From the NCBI RefSeq assembly GCF_030694375.1, contig NZ_JAUXYL010000049.1:124001-188000 (forward strand): 64,000 bases of DNA. Reading direction: 5' to 3'. This stretch comes from Algoriphagus sp. GTDB taxonomy: Bacteria; Bacteroidota; Bacteroidia; Cytophagales; Cyclobacteriaceae. Shown here piece by piece: positions 15,659 through 25,196 of the stretch. The notes under the pieces were generated by a model that did not search any database, was not told where the DNA came from, and saw only the letters and a program-made list of their open reading frames with translations. Each line of letters opens with the position of its first letter. The stretch's first letter is position 1. The translations under genes and the position numbers were made by a program.

Positions 15659-16219
15659 TCAATTTAAGTTTTGATTTAAGAATGATTTAAGAACTGCTTC
15701 GAGGGTTTTCTCCACTTTTTTCTGTTTGTACTTCGGGTTGCTCACTTCGGTCACTCCGGTCAAGGTCATCAGGAATTTGTCCTGAACGGGATCTATAAAA
15801 TCCACAATAACCTGCAAAAGCTCATAATTACTTGATGAAACTCTGTTGTTGTTGTAGGGATTGAAAACCCAAGGATTATACACTCGATACCCCCAGAAGG
15901 GGTAAGGATTTTGATTTAAAACTACTTCTCGTTGTCTTACATCCTCATTGGAATTATATCTGATGACCACATCCGGTTGTTTTGCATCATATTTCATTCC
16001 TGCTTCTTCAAATGTTTCCTGCAATTGTATTTGCACGAGTTCGTCAAGAAATTGAGAATTAAAGCCCCGCATTCCCACTTCTTTATTTATAATGACAAAT
16101 GTTCGATAAGGACGGGCAACCGGGATCTCTGTGTTCTCTTTGAATATTTCTATAGACTTACAAGAAGAAAAGGCGATAAGAGACAGATTGATAAAGATAA
16201 TTTGAATTTTCCGCTTCAT
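15659..16219 (-). CDS. DUF4136 lipoprotein
   Basis: 186 aa with a lipoprotein signal, LIAFSSC. The DUF4136 pattern is seen in YRTFVIINKE, QLQETFEEAGMKYDAKQPDVVIRYN, the aromatic Asn/Pro-rich stretch FWGYRVYNPWVFNPYNNN, and the C-terminal VEKTLEAVLKSF. The family is a periplasmic or outer-membrane lipoprotein group without a known role. It is upstream of, and probably co-transcribed with, the DUF962 gene. Confidence 0.8.
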   Translation of the reverse strand: MKRKIQIIFINLSLIAFSSCKSIEIFKENTEIPVARPYRTFVIINKEVGMRGFNSQFLDELVQIQLQETFEEAGMKYDAKQPDVVIRYNSNEDVRQREVVLNQNPYPFWGYRVYNPWVFNPYNNNRVSSSNYELLQVIVDFIDPVQDKFLMTLTGVTEVSNPKYKQKKVEKTLEAVLKSFLNQNLN

Positions 16220-16334
16220 GATGGGTGATTTATGCTTTGGAAACGCTCAATAATGTTGAAAGTTAGGTTTTCTTCTCAAACGAAAAAACAAAAGTCTTTA
16301 TTCGAGAATCTTTCTCAAGATTGGGCAGGTTTAC

Positions 16335-16342
16335 TATTTTTG
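16335..16342 (+). promoter_or_regulatory. -7 box of the dCMP deaminase gene
   Basis: TATTTTTG, a full match to TAnnTTTG, 14 bases before the ATG at 16357. It excludes the in-frame TTG at 16321 as the start. The -33 is weak (TTTC at 16311-16314, 20-base spacer). Confidence 0.5.
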
Positions 16343-16356
16343 CGAAACGAATTTTC

Positions 16357-16839
16357 ATGATTAAGCCTGATTTTGACGATATTTTTATGGAATTGGCAGT
16401 TAACCTCGCCAAAAGGTCTCACTGCATTAAAAAGCACGTAGGAGCAGTTTTGACAAAAGAAACCAGGATTATTTCAATTGGATACAATGGTCCTCCGGCA
16501 GGTACTCATAACTGTGACGTGGAATTTCCGGAGCATGGCTGCGCCAGAGACAGTAAGGGGAGTTGTTCATTAGCGCTTCATGCTGAGCAAAATGCAATCC
16601 TTTATGCTGTTAAAAATAACACCTCGGTAGAAGGGTCCACGCTCTATGTAACCTTGTCACCATGCCTGGCCTGCGCAAGAATTATATTCTCAATGGGAAT
16701 TGCCAAGGTGGTTTACCTTTTTTCTTATGCAGAGTACAAAGGAATCGGATCTGATGAAGGGGTGGATTTTCTTAAAAAATTTGGGGTTGAGGTAGCCCGT
16801 TATCCGAAAAGTTTTGAAGTCAATGATCAGTTGATTTAA
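16357..16839 (+). CDS. dCMP / cytidine deaminase family protein (ComEB-like)
   Basis: 160 aa. Zinc-dependent deaminase fold with HAEQNAIL (His75, Glu77) and PCLACA (Cys103, Cys106), plus an extra Cys/His cluster HNCDVEFPEHGCARD typical of dCMP deaminases with a second structural zinc site. It should convert dCMP to dUMP, feeding dTTP synthesis. The start MIKPDFDDIFMELAVNLAKRS fits the family. It is convergent with murB, with a 97-base gap that has no convincing terminator. Confidence 0.9.
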   Translation: MIKPDFDDIFMELAVNLAKRSHCIKKHVGAVLTKETRIISIGYNGPPAGTHNCDVEFPEHGCARDSKGSCSLALHAEQNAILYAVKNNTSVEGSTLYVTLSPCLACARIIFSMGIAKVVYLFSYAEYKGIGSDEGVDFLKKFGVEVARYPKSFEVNDQLI

Positions 16840-16936
16840 ATGTACTGTCCTGGAGAAAAGCTTCTCACCCAAGGATATGATTATCCATGGTATTCCTGCC
16901 GATAGCTCGGGACGACCTCCAAAAAACAATTTATAA

Positions 16937-17950
16937 TCATATGAAATTGACTTCAGGCTGAAGTTGTACTTTAAATTTTTCCATAACTGATTGACCCACT
17001 TTTTCGGATAGTGCTTTGATATCACTGCCCTCTCCATTGCCATAATTGACCAAAACTAAGGCTTGCTTGGCATGTACACCGACCTCTCCAATTCTTTTAC
17101 CTTTCCAGCCTGCTTGCTCAATCAGCCAGCCTGCGGGGACTTTTACTCCATCAGGAGTAGGGTATCCTGGCATTTCCGGAAAAATTGACCTAAGTTCAGT
17201 GAATTGTTTTTGGCTGATTGTTGGGTTTTTGAAGAATGAGCCTGCATTTCCGATTTTTTTTGGATCGGGAAGTTTTGACATCCTTATTTCAGATACCGCA
17301 TCGCTGACAGCTTTTATGCTGAGCTCTGTAATCCCTTTTCCTTTTAATACATCCTGAATTGCACCATATTCAATACGAAAATCGGGATTTTTCTTTAGTC
17401 TGAAAACTACCGTGCAAATGACATATTGATCTTTGAGTTCATGCTTGAAGACACTTTCGCGGTAGCCAAATTTGCATGCTTCCGCGGAAAAAGTTTCCAT
17501 CTGCACACTTGATCGATTTAGAGCATCTAGACTTTCAAATACTTCTTTGATCTCTACGCCATAAGCTCCGATATTTTGCATAGGTGAGGCACCTACAGTT
17601 CCGGGGATCAATGAGAGATTTTCTATTCCAGCCCAGTTTTTATCGATGGCGTACCTTACTAAATCGTGCCATCCCTCACCAGCCCCAACCTTTACATAGA
17701 TATAATTTTCATCTTCCCTGATCAGATTTATTCCCTTTATTTCAATTTTAATCACCAAACCATCGAAATCTTTCGTCAGAAGAATATTACTTCCACCGCC
17801 CAGAATAAGCACATTTTGATTCTGATTTTTAGCCCAAACCAGCGCCTGCTTAAGTTGCATTTCTGAATCGACGGCAATAAAAAATCTTGCGTTTTTGGCG
17901 ATACCAAATGTATTAAGTGGTTTCAGGGAAATGTTTTCTTGTATATTCAT
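16937..17950 (-). CDS. murB: UDP-N-acetylenolpyruvoylglucosamine reductase (MurB)
   Basis: 337 aa. FAD enzyme that reduces UDP-GlcNAc-enolpyruvate to UDP-MurNAc in peptidoglycan synthesis, in the cytoplasm. Seen: LKPLNTFGIAKNARFF at the start, the FAD loop VLILGGGSNILL, GIENLSLIPGTVGASPMQNIGAYG, FGYRESVFK, and GNAGSFFKNP with the catalytic serine. The insert pattern is that of type I MurB. ATG 17950 is preferred over one ten codons upstream, since MNIQENISLKPLNTF is the usual beginning. Confidence 0.95.
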   Translation of the reverse strand: MNIQENISLKPLNTFGIAKNARFFIAVDSEMQLKQALVWAKNQNQNVLILGGGSNILLTKDFDGLVIKIEIKGINLIREDENYIYVKVGAGEGWHDLVRYAIDKNWAGIENLSLIPGTVGASPMQNIGAYGVEIKEVFESLDALNRSSVQMETFSAEACKFGYRESVFKHELKDQYVICTVVFRLKKNPDFRIEYGAIQDVLKGKGITELSIKAVSDAVSEIRMSKLPDPKKIGNAGSFFKNPTISQKQFTELRSIFPEMPGYPTPDGVKVPAGWLIEQAGWKGKRIGEVGVHAKQALVLVNYGNGEGSDIKALSEKVGQSVMEKFKVQLQPEVNFI

Positions 17951-18027
17951 GTACTCTATCTTGAGCTGCGAAATAAGCAAGATTTTGAGCCAAAGTGAAA
18001 TGAAACCCCAATCTGCTATCCCATTTG

Positions 18028-18972
18028 ATGAAAGAAGTTCTAATCAATGGAGTCCGAATTAGACCCGGACAATCTGTAAATATCGAATTGCCTATTGCCA
18101 AACTTCCCACACATACCCTGATTGACCTTCCGATTTTTATCAGATCTGCTAAGGAAGAAGGTCCCACAGTGTTGGTTAGTGGGGGAATTCATGGAGATGA
18201 AATTAATGGAATTTTTACTGCCAAGCGGATTTTGGAAGAGATTGACGCTGGTTTGGAAATCCTTAAAGGAACTTTGATCATAATTCCTCTGGTCAATATT
18301 TATGGGTTTCTATCGAATAGCCGGACTTTTCCGGATGGGCGTGACCTCAATCGTAGTTTCCCAGGCAGTAATAAAGGTTCTCTTGCATCCCGGATTGCAT
18401 ATATTCTTAATGAAGAAATTATTCCTCAGATCGATTATGGAATAGATTTCCATACCGGTGGACGGATGCTGTCAAATGAACCCCAAGTGCGTGTTGATTT
18501 TAAAGATAAAGTAGCTTTGGAATTGGCAAAAGCCTTTGGGACAAATTTTGTGGTCAATTCCAAACATATTGAAAAGTCCTTTCGAAAGACGGCATTTAAT
18601 GCCAGAAAGCATCTTTTGGTATATGAGGGAGGGGAAAGTATGCGCCTTGATCACCATGCCATAGCTGAGGGGATAATAGGTACTAAACGATTGCTTCATC
18701 ATCTTCAAATGATCAATTCACCTCAACCGTCTCCCCATACCTTGATCTTAAAAGAAAGTGAATGGACAAGAGGAAAAGCCTCGGGGATTTTTTTCGCAAC
18801 AGTCAAATTAGGTGAATCGATAAAAAAGGGCCAGTTAATAGCAAATATATCCGATCCTTATGGTCAAGTGATTGTGCCGGTGAAGGCGAATACAAATGGC
18901 TATGTGATCGGTCTTAACAATAATCCTGTGGTCAATGTCGGGGATGCCTTGATTCACATTGGGAAGGAGTAA
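18028..18972 (+). CDS. Succinylglutamate desuccinylase / aspartoacylase family Zn hydrolase (M14-like)
   Basis: 314 aa. Zinc-carboxypeptidase-like deacylase: SGGIHGDEINGIFTA supplies the His-x-x-Glu ligands, RDLNRSFPG the substrate arginine, and GIDFHTGG the third ligand. The C-terminal 80 residues form a beta-rich lid (ASGIFFATVKLGESIKKGQ), as in AstE/AspA-like proteins. Bacteroidota homologues often sit beside an ATP-grasp ligase (RimK-like); none is present here. ATG 18028 is used rather than the TTG three bases earlier. It diverges from murB. Confidence 0.85.
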   Translation: MKEVLINGVRIRPGQSVNIELPIAKLPTHTLIDLPIFIRSAKEEGPTVLVSGGIHGDEINGIFTAKRILEEIDAGLEILKGTLIIIPLVNIYGFLSNSRTFPDGRDLNRSFPGSNKGSLASRIAYILNEEIIPQIDYGIDFHTGGRMLSNEPQVRVDFKDKVALELAKAFGTNFVVNSKHIEKSFRKTAFNARKHLLVYEGGESMRLDHHAIAEGIIGTKRLLHHLQMINSPQPSPHTLILKESEWTRGKASGIFFATVKLGESIKKGQLIANISDPYGQVIVPVKANTNGYVIGLNNNPVVNVGDALIHIGKE

Positions 18973-19055
18973 ATTATCTTGGCCTTCTTAAGTCGTATAT
19001 TAAAAAAGCCAGTACTGATTTTATTCAACACGGGCCTTTAGAATATCAAAAATAG

Positions 19056-20375
19056 TTACTTCGCAGCCGTTGCCCCAGGTTTGGTAGGGGAGGCCATCTT
19101 TTTAACAGGATCTCCTTCTTTCAATTCCTTGCTTACAATGAAGTATGGACCAGAAATAACTTCATCACCCTCTTTCAGACCTTCCAGAATTTCAATGTTT
19201 TCATAATCTGAAATTCCGGTTTTGACGGTCCTGATTTTTGCTACTCCATTTTCACTGACAAATACCAATTCCTTTGCTTTGGTTGTGCCTCCAGCCAAGG
19301 TGTCCATTTGGGTTTCTCGAGTGGTAACCGAACTGAGCGGAATGGCAAGTGCATTGGTTTTTGAGGTGGTGATGATTTCCACTGAGGCTGTCATGCCGGG
19401 ACGGAAAGGATATTTTTTTCCTTCTTTGACCAAGTCCACATAAGAGCTGTTTAGAATTCTGATTTTTACTTTGAATTCTGTCACAGCGTCTGATGAGTTT
19501 TTGGTGTTAGCGGTATTGGCGATACTGGTTACAATACCCTTGAATTTTTTTCCTGTAGAGGAGTAAGAATCTACATCAATGATGGTAGTATCTCCGAGAC
19601 TTAATCTCACAATATCATTTTCGTTGACATCTACTCTTACTTCCATTCTGGAAAGATCCGCGATAGTCATCATTTGTGTACCTGCCATCTGCTGCGTACC
19701 TACGACACGTTCACCTTGCTCTACCAGTAAGCTAGAAACAATTCCGGAAACCGGTGAATTGACATTTGTCAATCGCAGATTTTCGGAAGCTTCGTTGACA
19801 GAGGCTTGGGAACTCTTAATGACAAACTCTGATGCGATTACATTTTGCTTTGCAGCTTCCAGGTCTTTTTCAGCGCCTATGTAATTTGCCCTTGCCGTTT
19901 CATAGTCTGAATCAGAAATGGCTTTTTGCTCCCACAGGCTTTTTTGTCTGTTGAAATTGAGTTGAGCTTGAGTGAATTGGGCCTCAGAGCGCTGAAGTGT
20001 CGCTCTCGTCTGTGCCAAATTTGCCATTTGTTGATTGAGATTAGCTCTGCTTCGTTCCAAGGCTGAGACGAAGTTGTCAGGGCGAATTTTCACCAGGAGT
20101 TTTCCTACTTCTACAGAGTCACCCTCTGCTACGTTAAGTTCGATAATCTCACCGGCTACGTCCGGGGAAAGTTTTACTTCAATTTCGGGTTGGATTTCTC
20201 CGGAAGCACTGACCTTTTCGATAATGGTAGTTTTCTTTGCGGTGGAAAATTCCACTTCAGTTTCCTTCAATCCGCCTATCCAGCCTGCAGATCTTCCGAT
20301 TACAGCAAGGATAATAATGAGACCGACTGCACCCAGAAGGTAATACAATAGTTTATTGGACTTTTTAGTAGCCAT
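19056..20375 (-). CDS. HlyD/MacA-type periplasmic adaptor of an efflux pump
   Basis: 439 aa. An N-terminal membrane anchor (about residues 8-28) is followed by the adaptor fold: first lipoyl half (KLSPDVAGEIIELNVAEGDSVEVGKLLVKI), an alpha-helical hairpin rich in Ala/Gln (about 95-200), second lipoyl half (VNSPVSGIVSSLLVEQGERV) and beta-barrel/membrane-proximal domains. It bridges an inner-membrane transporter to TolC. It lies three bases downstream of the tolC-like gene. No ABC or RND pump gene follows, so the transporter must be encoded elsewhere. Confidence 0.9.
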   Translation of the reverse strand: MATKKSNKLLYYLLGAVGLIIILAVIGRSAGWIGGLKETEVEFSTAKKTTIIEKVSASGEIQPEIEVKLSPDVAGEIIELNVAEGDSVEVGKLLVKIRPDNFVSALERSRANLNQQMANLAQTRATLQRSEAQFTQAQLNFNRQKSLWEQKAISDSDYETARANYIGAEKDLEAAKQNVIASEFVIKSSQASVNEASENLRLTNVNSPVSGIVSSLLVEQGERVVGTQQMAGTQMMTIADLSRMEVRVDVNENDIVRLSLGDTTIIDVDSYSSTGKKFKGIVTSIANTANTKNSSDAVTEFKVKIRILNSSYVDLVKEGKKYPFRPGMTASVEIITTSKTNALAIPLSSVTTRETQMDTLAGGTTKAKELVFVSENGVAKIRTVKTGISDYENIEILEGLKEGDEVISGPYFIVSKELKEGDPVKKMASPTKPGATAAK

Positions 20376-20378
20376 GGT

Positions 20379-21731
20379 TTAGTTTAAGTTGATGGGGTTA
20401 CCGAGATAAAAATCGAGAACTTTTATTCTGAAGATGTAAGTATATTTTGCGTTGAGTAGGTCTGCCTGTGCATTAAACAAGTTGGCCTGTGCCACTTGAA
20501 AGTCTACAGAATTGATCGCACCAAGGTCAAAGCGCTGCTGCGAAACGCGGAAAGATTCCTGAAGACTCTTGACGCGGACCAAAGAAGCTTCATAGGACAA
20601 TTTGGACGCAACAGCATCGGTATAGGCACTTTCAATATTTTGACGAAGCTGGTTTTTTGCTTCCTGAACAGTGACTTCGCTGATCGCTTTTTGCGCCCGG
20701 GCTCTTTGAACTGCTGATTTGTTATTGAAATTAGAAAAAATCGGGATGTTCAGTTGAAGGTTGGCCGACTGGGAAATGTTGTTTTGAATTTGTTCTCCAA
20801 ATGGAGTGATTTCACGCTGATTAAATCCGGGTTGATCTACATAGTTGGAGAATAAATTTGCTCCGATTCCAAGTGTTGGGAGAAAAGCTCCTTTGGCAAT
20901 CTTTACCTGGTATTCTGCACTTTCAACTCCAGCTTCTGCTGCCTTGATTTCAGGCATCAATTCAACAGCGACCTCATAGATTGCATTCGGATCTTCGGAT
21001 ACCATCGTTGAATTTTCGACATTAAACTCAGGCTCGATTACATCAAAATCATCTGTAAAAGGGATCTGCATCGCCTGAGCCAGATTTAGTTTGGCGATTC
21101 TGTAGTTGTTTTGCGCTCTGATTACTTCAAGTTGATTGCTTGAATTTTGAGATTGGAGATCCAGCTGATCGGATATGGGTAAAGATCCCGCAGCCACGAG
21201 TTTGCTTGTTCGCTCAAATTGTTCTGTTGTTGTTTTTAGCTGATTGGCAGCAATTTTAACTTGCTCCCGGTTGAATACCACATTGATGAAGAGGTTAATA
21301 ATATTCAATGTGATGTCGTTTCGGGTTGCTTCCAAATTGAATACACCAGCCTCAAGATCCTTACGAGCTTGCGATATGGTATTATTGATTTGGTTCCCTC
21401 TAAAAATCGGTGCACTTGAATTTGCAAATAAGTTGATGTTTCCAATCCGATTGTTTTCAAACAAGTTGGTCACTGGGTTGATCGAACGACCCCATCTATA
21501 GCCCGAACTTGCTCCTGTGCTAAAAGATGGAATTCGCTGTCCTTGGCTTTGGAGGAGATTCGCTTCCGTGATTTGTTGGTTAAGCTCGGTCCTTTTTAAT
21601 GTTAGGTTATTTTCCAACGCAATATCGACGCAAGTTTGAAGGTCAAAGGGCCCCACAGGTTGGTTGTTTTGGGCAAACGAGAAGAAAGAGATCCCAATAG
21701 TGAGAATGACTCCCAGAAAAATTTTTGGCAT
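20379..21731 (-). CDS. TolC-family outer-membrane efflux protein
   Basis: 450 aa with a signal peptide (cleavage after SFAQ). Two repeated outer-membrane-efflux domains are seen, each with a long coiled-coil helical pair: the first includes TLKRTELNQQITEANLLQSQGQ and the second VESAEYQVKIAKGAFLPTLGI and VQEAKNQLRQNIESAYTDA. It forms the trimeric outer-membrane channel for the adjacent adaptor. It follows the serine dehydratase gene by 40 bases on the same strand. Minus-strand TATTTTG just upstream is one base short of a -7 box. Confidence 0.92.
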   Translation of the reverse strand: MPKIFLGVILTIGISFFSFAQNNQPVGPFDLQTCVDIALENNLTLKRTELNQQITEANLLQSQGQRIPSFSTGASSGYRWGRSINPVTNLFENNRIGNINLFANSSAPIFRGNQINNTISQARKDLEAGVFNLEATRNDITLNIINLFINVVFNREQVKIAANQLKTTTEQFERTSKLVAAGSLPISDQLDLQSQNSSNQLEVIRAQNNYRIAKLNLAQAMQIPFTDDFDVIEPEFNVENSTMVSEDPNAIYEVAVELMPEIKAAEAGVESAEYQVKIAKGAFLPTLGIGANLFSNYVDQPGFNQREITPFGEQIQNNISQSANLQLNIPIFSNFNNKSAVQRARAQKAISEVTVQEAKNQLRQNIESAYTDAVASKLSYEASLVRVKSLQESFRVSQQRFDLGAINSVDFQVAQANLFNAQADLLNAKYTYIFRIKVLDFYLGNPINLN

Positions 21732-21771
21732 AGTTTGTTAGTTGGTTTGGTTATAATAAGGTCAAAATAGT

Positions 21772-22449
21772 TTATAAATCGATATCAGGAATATAAATCA
21801 ACTCAGAAACCCATGGTAATGATTTAAGATATTGAGCAGTAATTTCTCTGATGCCTGAGTCCATTTCAATAACATGACAAGCCACGTCGTTTTTTCCCTT
21901 ACGGGAAACTGACATCGTCGCGATATTGGTTTTTTCCTGAGCAATTACTCCGGAAATAAATGCGATCGCGCCGGAGATATCACCTGCCTTAATGATGAGG
22001 GTATGATTCTGCGCCGAAAAATTAGCCACAAAACCATCCAATTCTGCAATATTGATCACTCCACCCCCTAAGCTTTCCCCAACAACCTCCATCTCAATTT
22101 CTCCCTTTTTTAGGTTTAACTTGATGGTATTAGGATGATGAACAGAGGAATTCCCGATCGATTTGAATTTATAAATCAGGCCTTTTTCTGCAGCTATCTC
22201 CAAAGCGTCTTTGATTCTGGGGTCATCAGTTTTGAAATCCATCAGACCTCCCAAGATCGCCCTGTCGCTTCCGTGTCCTTCGTATGTTCTGGCGAAAGAA
22301 TTATAAAAAGTAATGTTTGCCTCGTCGGGCATACCTCCCAAAAGTCGTATGGCAGCACGGGCTATTCTGACCACACCCGCAGTATGCGAAGACGATGGTC
22401 CAATCATCACTGGTCCGATCATATCGAATACACTACTTTTGTTTGCCAT
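21772..22449 (-). CDS. sdaAB: L-serine dehydratase, iron-sulfur type, beta subunit
   Basis: 225 aa. The beta chain of the two-subunit 4Fe-4S L-serine deaminase (serine to pyruvate and ammonia). It opens with SVFDMIGPVMIGPSSSHTAG, the family signature, followed by TFYNSFARTYEGHGSDRAILGG, and ends in an ACT-like regulatory domain (about residues 150-222, HTLIIKAGDISGAIAFISG). The catalytic alpha subunit is not in the window. The short gap to tolC suggests co-transcription, which has no obvious functional meaning. Confidence 0.9.
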   Translation of the reverse strand: MANKSSVFDMIGPVMIGPSSSHTAGVVRIARAAIRLLGGMPDEANITFYNSFARTYEGHGSDRAILGGLMDFKTDDPRIKDALEIAAEKGLIYKFKSIGNSSVHHPNTIKLNLKKGEIEMEVVGESLGGGVINIAELDGFVANFSAQNHTLIIKAGDISGAIAFISGVIAQEKTNIATMSVSRKGKNDVACHVIEMDSGIREITAQYLKSLPWVSELIYIPDIDL

Positions 22450-22614
22450 AAGCCGCTTTCGTTCAATATTAATGCTAACACGTTTGCTGACTCAAGATTA
22501 AGTTATTTTTTACTTTCTTGCCGCATCTAAAGACGTTAAAGGTGGTTTTGTTTACTACTTTTAACAAGAGCTTAATTGAACAAACATTATTTCTGATCGA
22601 ATACGGACACTTTT

Positions 22615-23418
22615 ATGAGCGAAATTGATACAGTTTATGTATTCCTGTCAAAAGAACAAGCCTGGCGAAAGATGACCGACTTTCCAGTACCAAATCGGGC
22701 GATGAACTTTGGCGATGGTTTATTTGAAACGATGGTATTTGATGGAGAAAAAATCAGATTTTTCAGCTTTCACTTAGATCGATTGATTCGAGGAATGAAA
22801 ATATTGAAACTGGAGGCTGATAAATCCGGTTTTGAGAAATTGGAATCTTGGATTGCAGATAAATATGCAGGCAAAAAGCTGAGGATTCGTTGGAATCTAT
22901 TCAGAAGTGGATCAGGAAGATATACTCCTGAAACCAACCAATCTTTTCAAACCTTACATTTTCAGGAATTAACCTTTGCACCAGCGGTCAAATCCCTTGC
23001 TTCTTTTGCTGAAAGTATTTCCCTTTACCCTTTTCCATGGAGTAGGTTTAAAACGCTCAACGCTCTTCCCTATGTCATGGCAGCACAGGAACGGGAAAAC
23101 AGGAAGCTTGATGAACTGATTTTGCTGGACCATACCGGAAAAGTTGCCGAAGCGAGTGCCTCGAATATTTTCTGGAGAAAGGGGAAAAAAGTCTATACAC
23201 CTGCATTGATTAGTGGGTGCATCGAAGGAGTGGGAAGACAGGCGATTATTTCTAAAATCCCCCGTCTGATCACTGAAGGAGTTTTCGGTCCCAATGATCT
23301 TCTGAAGGCAGATCAGGTATGGGTGTCAAATGTGACCGGAGTAAGTTATTTGGAAAAAATCGATTCATTAGAATTTTCTACCGAAAAATGGGAGCCCCTC
23401 ACTGAAATTTTCCAATAA
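22615..23418 (+). CDS. Class IV PLP aminotransferase / aminodeoxychorismate lyase-like
   Basis: 267 aa of fold-type IV PLP enzyme. Seen: NRAMNFGDGLFETMVFDG at residues 27-44, the lysine in FKTLNALPYVMAA that binds PLP, DHTGKVAEASASNIFW and VSNVTGVSYL near the end. This layout fits 4-amino-4-deoxychorismate lyase (PabC, folate synthesis) as well as branched-chain or D-amino acid aminotransferases. The size and DGLFET motif favour a PabC-like role, but a pabA/B neighbour is missing. Transcribed alone. Confidence 0.8.
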   Translation: MSEIDTVYVFLSKEQAWRKMTDFPVPNRAMNFGDGLFETMVFDGEKIRFFSFHLDRLIRGMKILKLEADKSGFEKLESWIADKYAGKKLRIRWNLFRSGSGRYTPETNQSFQTLHFQELTFAPAVKSLASFAESISLYPFPWSRFKTLNALPYVMAAQERENRKLDELILLDHTGKVAEASASNIFWRKGKKVYTPALISGCIEGVGRQAIISKIPRLITEGVFGPNDLLKADQVWVSNVTGVSYLEKIDSLEFSTEKWEPLTEIFQ

Positions 23419-23437
23419 ATATGAGCTTCCCTATTTT

Positions 23438-23472
23438 TTTGTGCAGACGTTTGCATCAAACCATTATCTTTA
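23438..23472 (+). promoter_or_regulatory. Xylose-operon promoter with operator-like palindrome
   Basis: TTTG (23438-23441) and TATCTTTA (23465-23472, seven of eight to TAnnTTTG) are separated by 23 bases. The spacer contains TGCAGACGTTTGCA (23442-23455), a palindrome with one mismatch per half and a central CG, the style of LacI-family operators. A repressor there would block RNA polymerase. Promoter and regulator are inferred. Confidence 0.5.
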
Positions 23473-23542
23473 ACGACCTTAATTTGTAAATTTTAAACTA
23501 CAAGCACTTAACATTACCCAAAACCTCAATCAACCAACCTCC

Positions 23543-25186
23543 ATGCTATTAGAACCAATTGATTTAATAGTCTTCTTCGGCTATTGTTTCCTTATCATAG
23601 GAATGGGCATATATGTCTCCCGTGAGAAAAAAGGACATATTAAAAACTCCTCTGATTACTTCCTTGCATCAAAGGCACTTCCCTGGTGGGCTGTTGGTGC
23701 CTCGCTGATTGCTTCTAATATTTCCGCGGAGCAGTTTATCGGAATGTCGGGTTCTGGCTTTGCACTTGGACTTGCAATCTCCACTTATGAATGGATGGCA
23801 GCCGCTACGCTATTAGTAGTAGCGATCTTTTTCCTTCCTGTGTATATGAAGAAGGGGATTTATACCATGCCGGGATTCTTACTGGATCGATACGATACAC
23901 GGGTTCGCACGACGATGGCGGTATTTTGGCTGTTATTATATGTTTTTGTAAACCTGACCTCGGTACTTTACCTCGGTGCATTGAGTCTTAATACAATACT
24001 TAATGTTCCCCTGACGTATGGAATTGTGGGATTGGCACTATTTGCAATGATCTATTCCATTTATGGAGGATTAAAAGCAGTAGCATGGACTGATGTGATT
24101 CAGGTGGTTTTTCTTATCGCAGGTGGATTGGCGACCACGTACATCGCGCTACAAATGGTCGGAAGTGGTGATGCCTGGGATGGAATAGGTATTTTGAGAA
24201 AAGCAGCTCCGAAACACTTTTCTATGATTTTAAGTGAAGGGGAAATGATGATTCCTGACGGAAAAGGCGGGACACGAGATGCCTACGGTGATCTCCCCGG
24301 ACTTTCTGTTTTGATTGGTGGAATGTGGATTACCAATTTGAGCTATTGGGGCTTCAACCAATACATCACACAGCGTGCCTTGGCAGCAAAGAGTTTGGAT
24401 GAGGCCCAAAAAGGGATGATTTTCGCCGGATTCTTAAAGCTTTTGATGCCATTGATCGTGGTTGTACCTGGGATAGCAGCATATGTCATAGTCAAAGACG
24501 GAATTGATATCAGCTTTATCGAGTCAATGAAAGATCCGACCACAGGAATAATCAAATCTGATCGTGCTTATCCGACTTTGCTTCAGATTTTACCTACCGG
24601 TTTGAAAGGTTTGGCCTTTGCAGCTCTTACAGCAGCGATTGTTTCCTCCTTGGCTTCCATGGCAAACAGTACTTCGACCATCTTTACGATGGACATTTAC
24701 AGTAAATATTTTGGAAAAGGCGCCTCTGAAACCAATCAGGTAAGAGTTGGAAGGATTACGGCAGTTGTGGCTTTTGTCATTGCTGCAATTGTGGCCCCTG
24801 CGCTGGGTCAATTGGATCAGGCATTCCAGTTTATCCAGGAATATACCGGATTCATCAGCCCTGGTGTTTTTGCGATTTTCTTCTTTGGCGTATTCTGGAA
24901 AAAAACTACGTCAAATGCGGCCTTGGTTGGTGCGGCTTTGAGTATTCCCTTATCAGTCGTATTGAAAATAGTTTTCCCTGCCTTGCCGTTCCTCGATAGA
25001 ATGGGGGTTGTGTTCCTAGTATTGGCAGCCTTGATGATCACCATCAGTTTGGTAGAAGGTAAAGGAAAAGACCATCCAAACAGCATTGACATCAATGCTG
25101 ACCTTTTCAGTACGAGCACAGGTTTCAAAATCGGTGCGATATTAATTGCGGGAATTATTGCGGGCCTTTACACCATCTTCTGGTAA
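23543..25186 (+). CDS. Sodium/sugar symporter (SSS family), probable xylose importer
   Basis: 547 aa with about 14 hydrophobic segments. SSS hallmarks: DYFLASKALPWWAVGASLIASNISAEQFIGMSG near the N-terminus, YSIYGGLKAVAWTDVIQ, and AALTAAIVSSLASMANSTSTIFTMD for the sodium site region. It belongs to the SglT-like sodium/glucose-galactose-xylose group. Being first in an operon with xylulokinase and xylose isomerase, xylose is the most likely substrate. Eleven bases separate it from xylB. Confidence 0.9.
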   Translation: MLLEPIDLIVFFGYCFLIIGMGIYVSREKKGHIKNSSDYFLASKALPWWAVGASLIASNISAEQFIGMSGSGFALGLAISTYEWMAAATLLVVAIFFLPVYMKKGIYTMPGFLLDRYDTRVRTTMAVFWLLLYVFVNLTSVLYLGALSLNTILNVPLTYGIVGLALFAMIYSIYGGLKAVAWTDVIQVVFLIAGGLATTYIALQMVGSGDAWDGIGILRKAAPKHFSMILSEGEMMIPDGKGGTRDAYGDLPGLSVLIGGMWITNLSYWGFNQYITQRALAAKSLDEAQKGMIFAGFLKLLMPLIVVVPGIAAYVIVKDGIDISFIESMKDPTTGIIKSDRAYPTLLQILPTGLKGLAFAALTAAIVSSLASMANSTSTIFTMDIYSKYFGKGASETNQVRVGRITAVVAFVIAAIVAPALGQLDQAFQFIQEYTGFISPGVFAIFFFGVFWKKTTSNAALVGAALSIPLSVVLKIVFPALPFLDRMGVVFLVLAALMITISLVEGKGKDHPNSIDINADLFSTSTGFKIGAILIAGIIAGLYTIFW

Positions 25187-25196
25187 ATAATTGATT

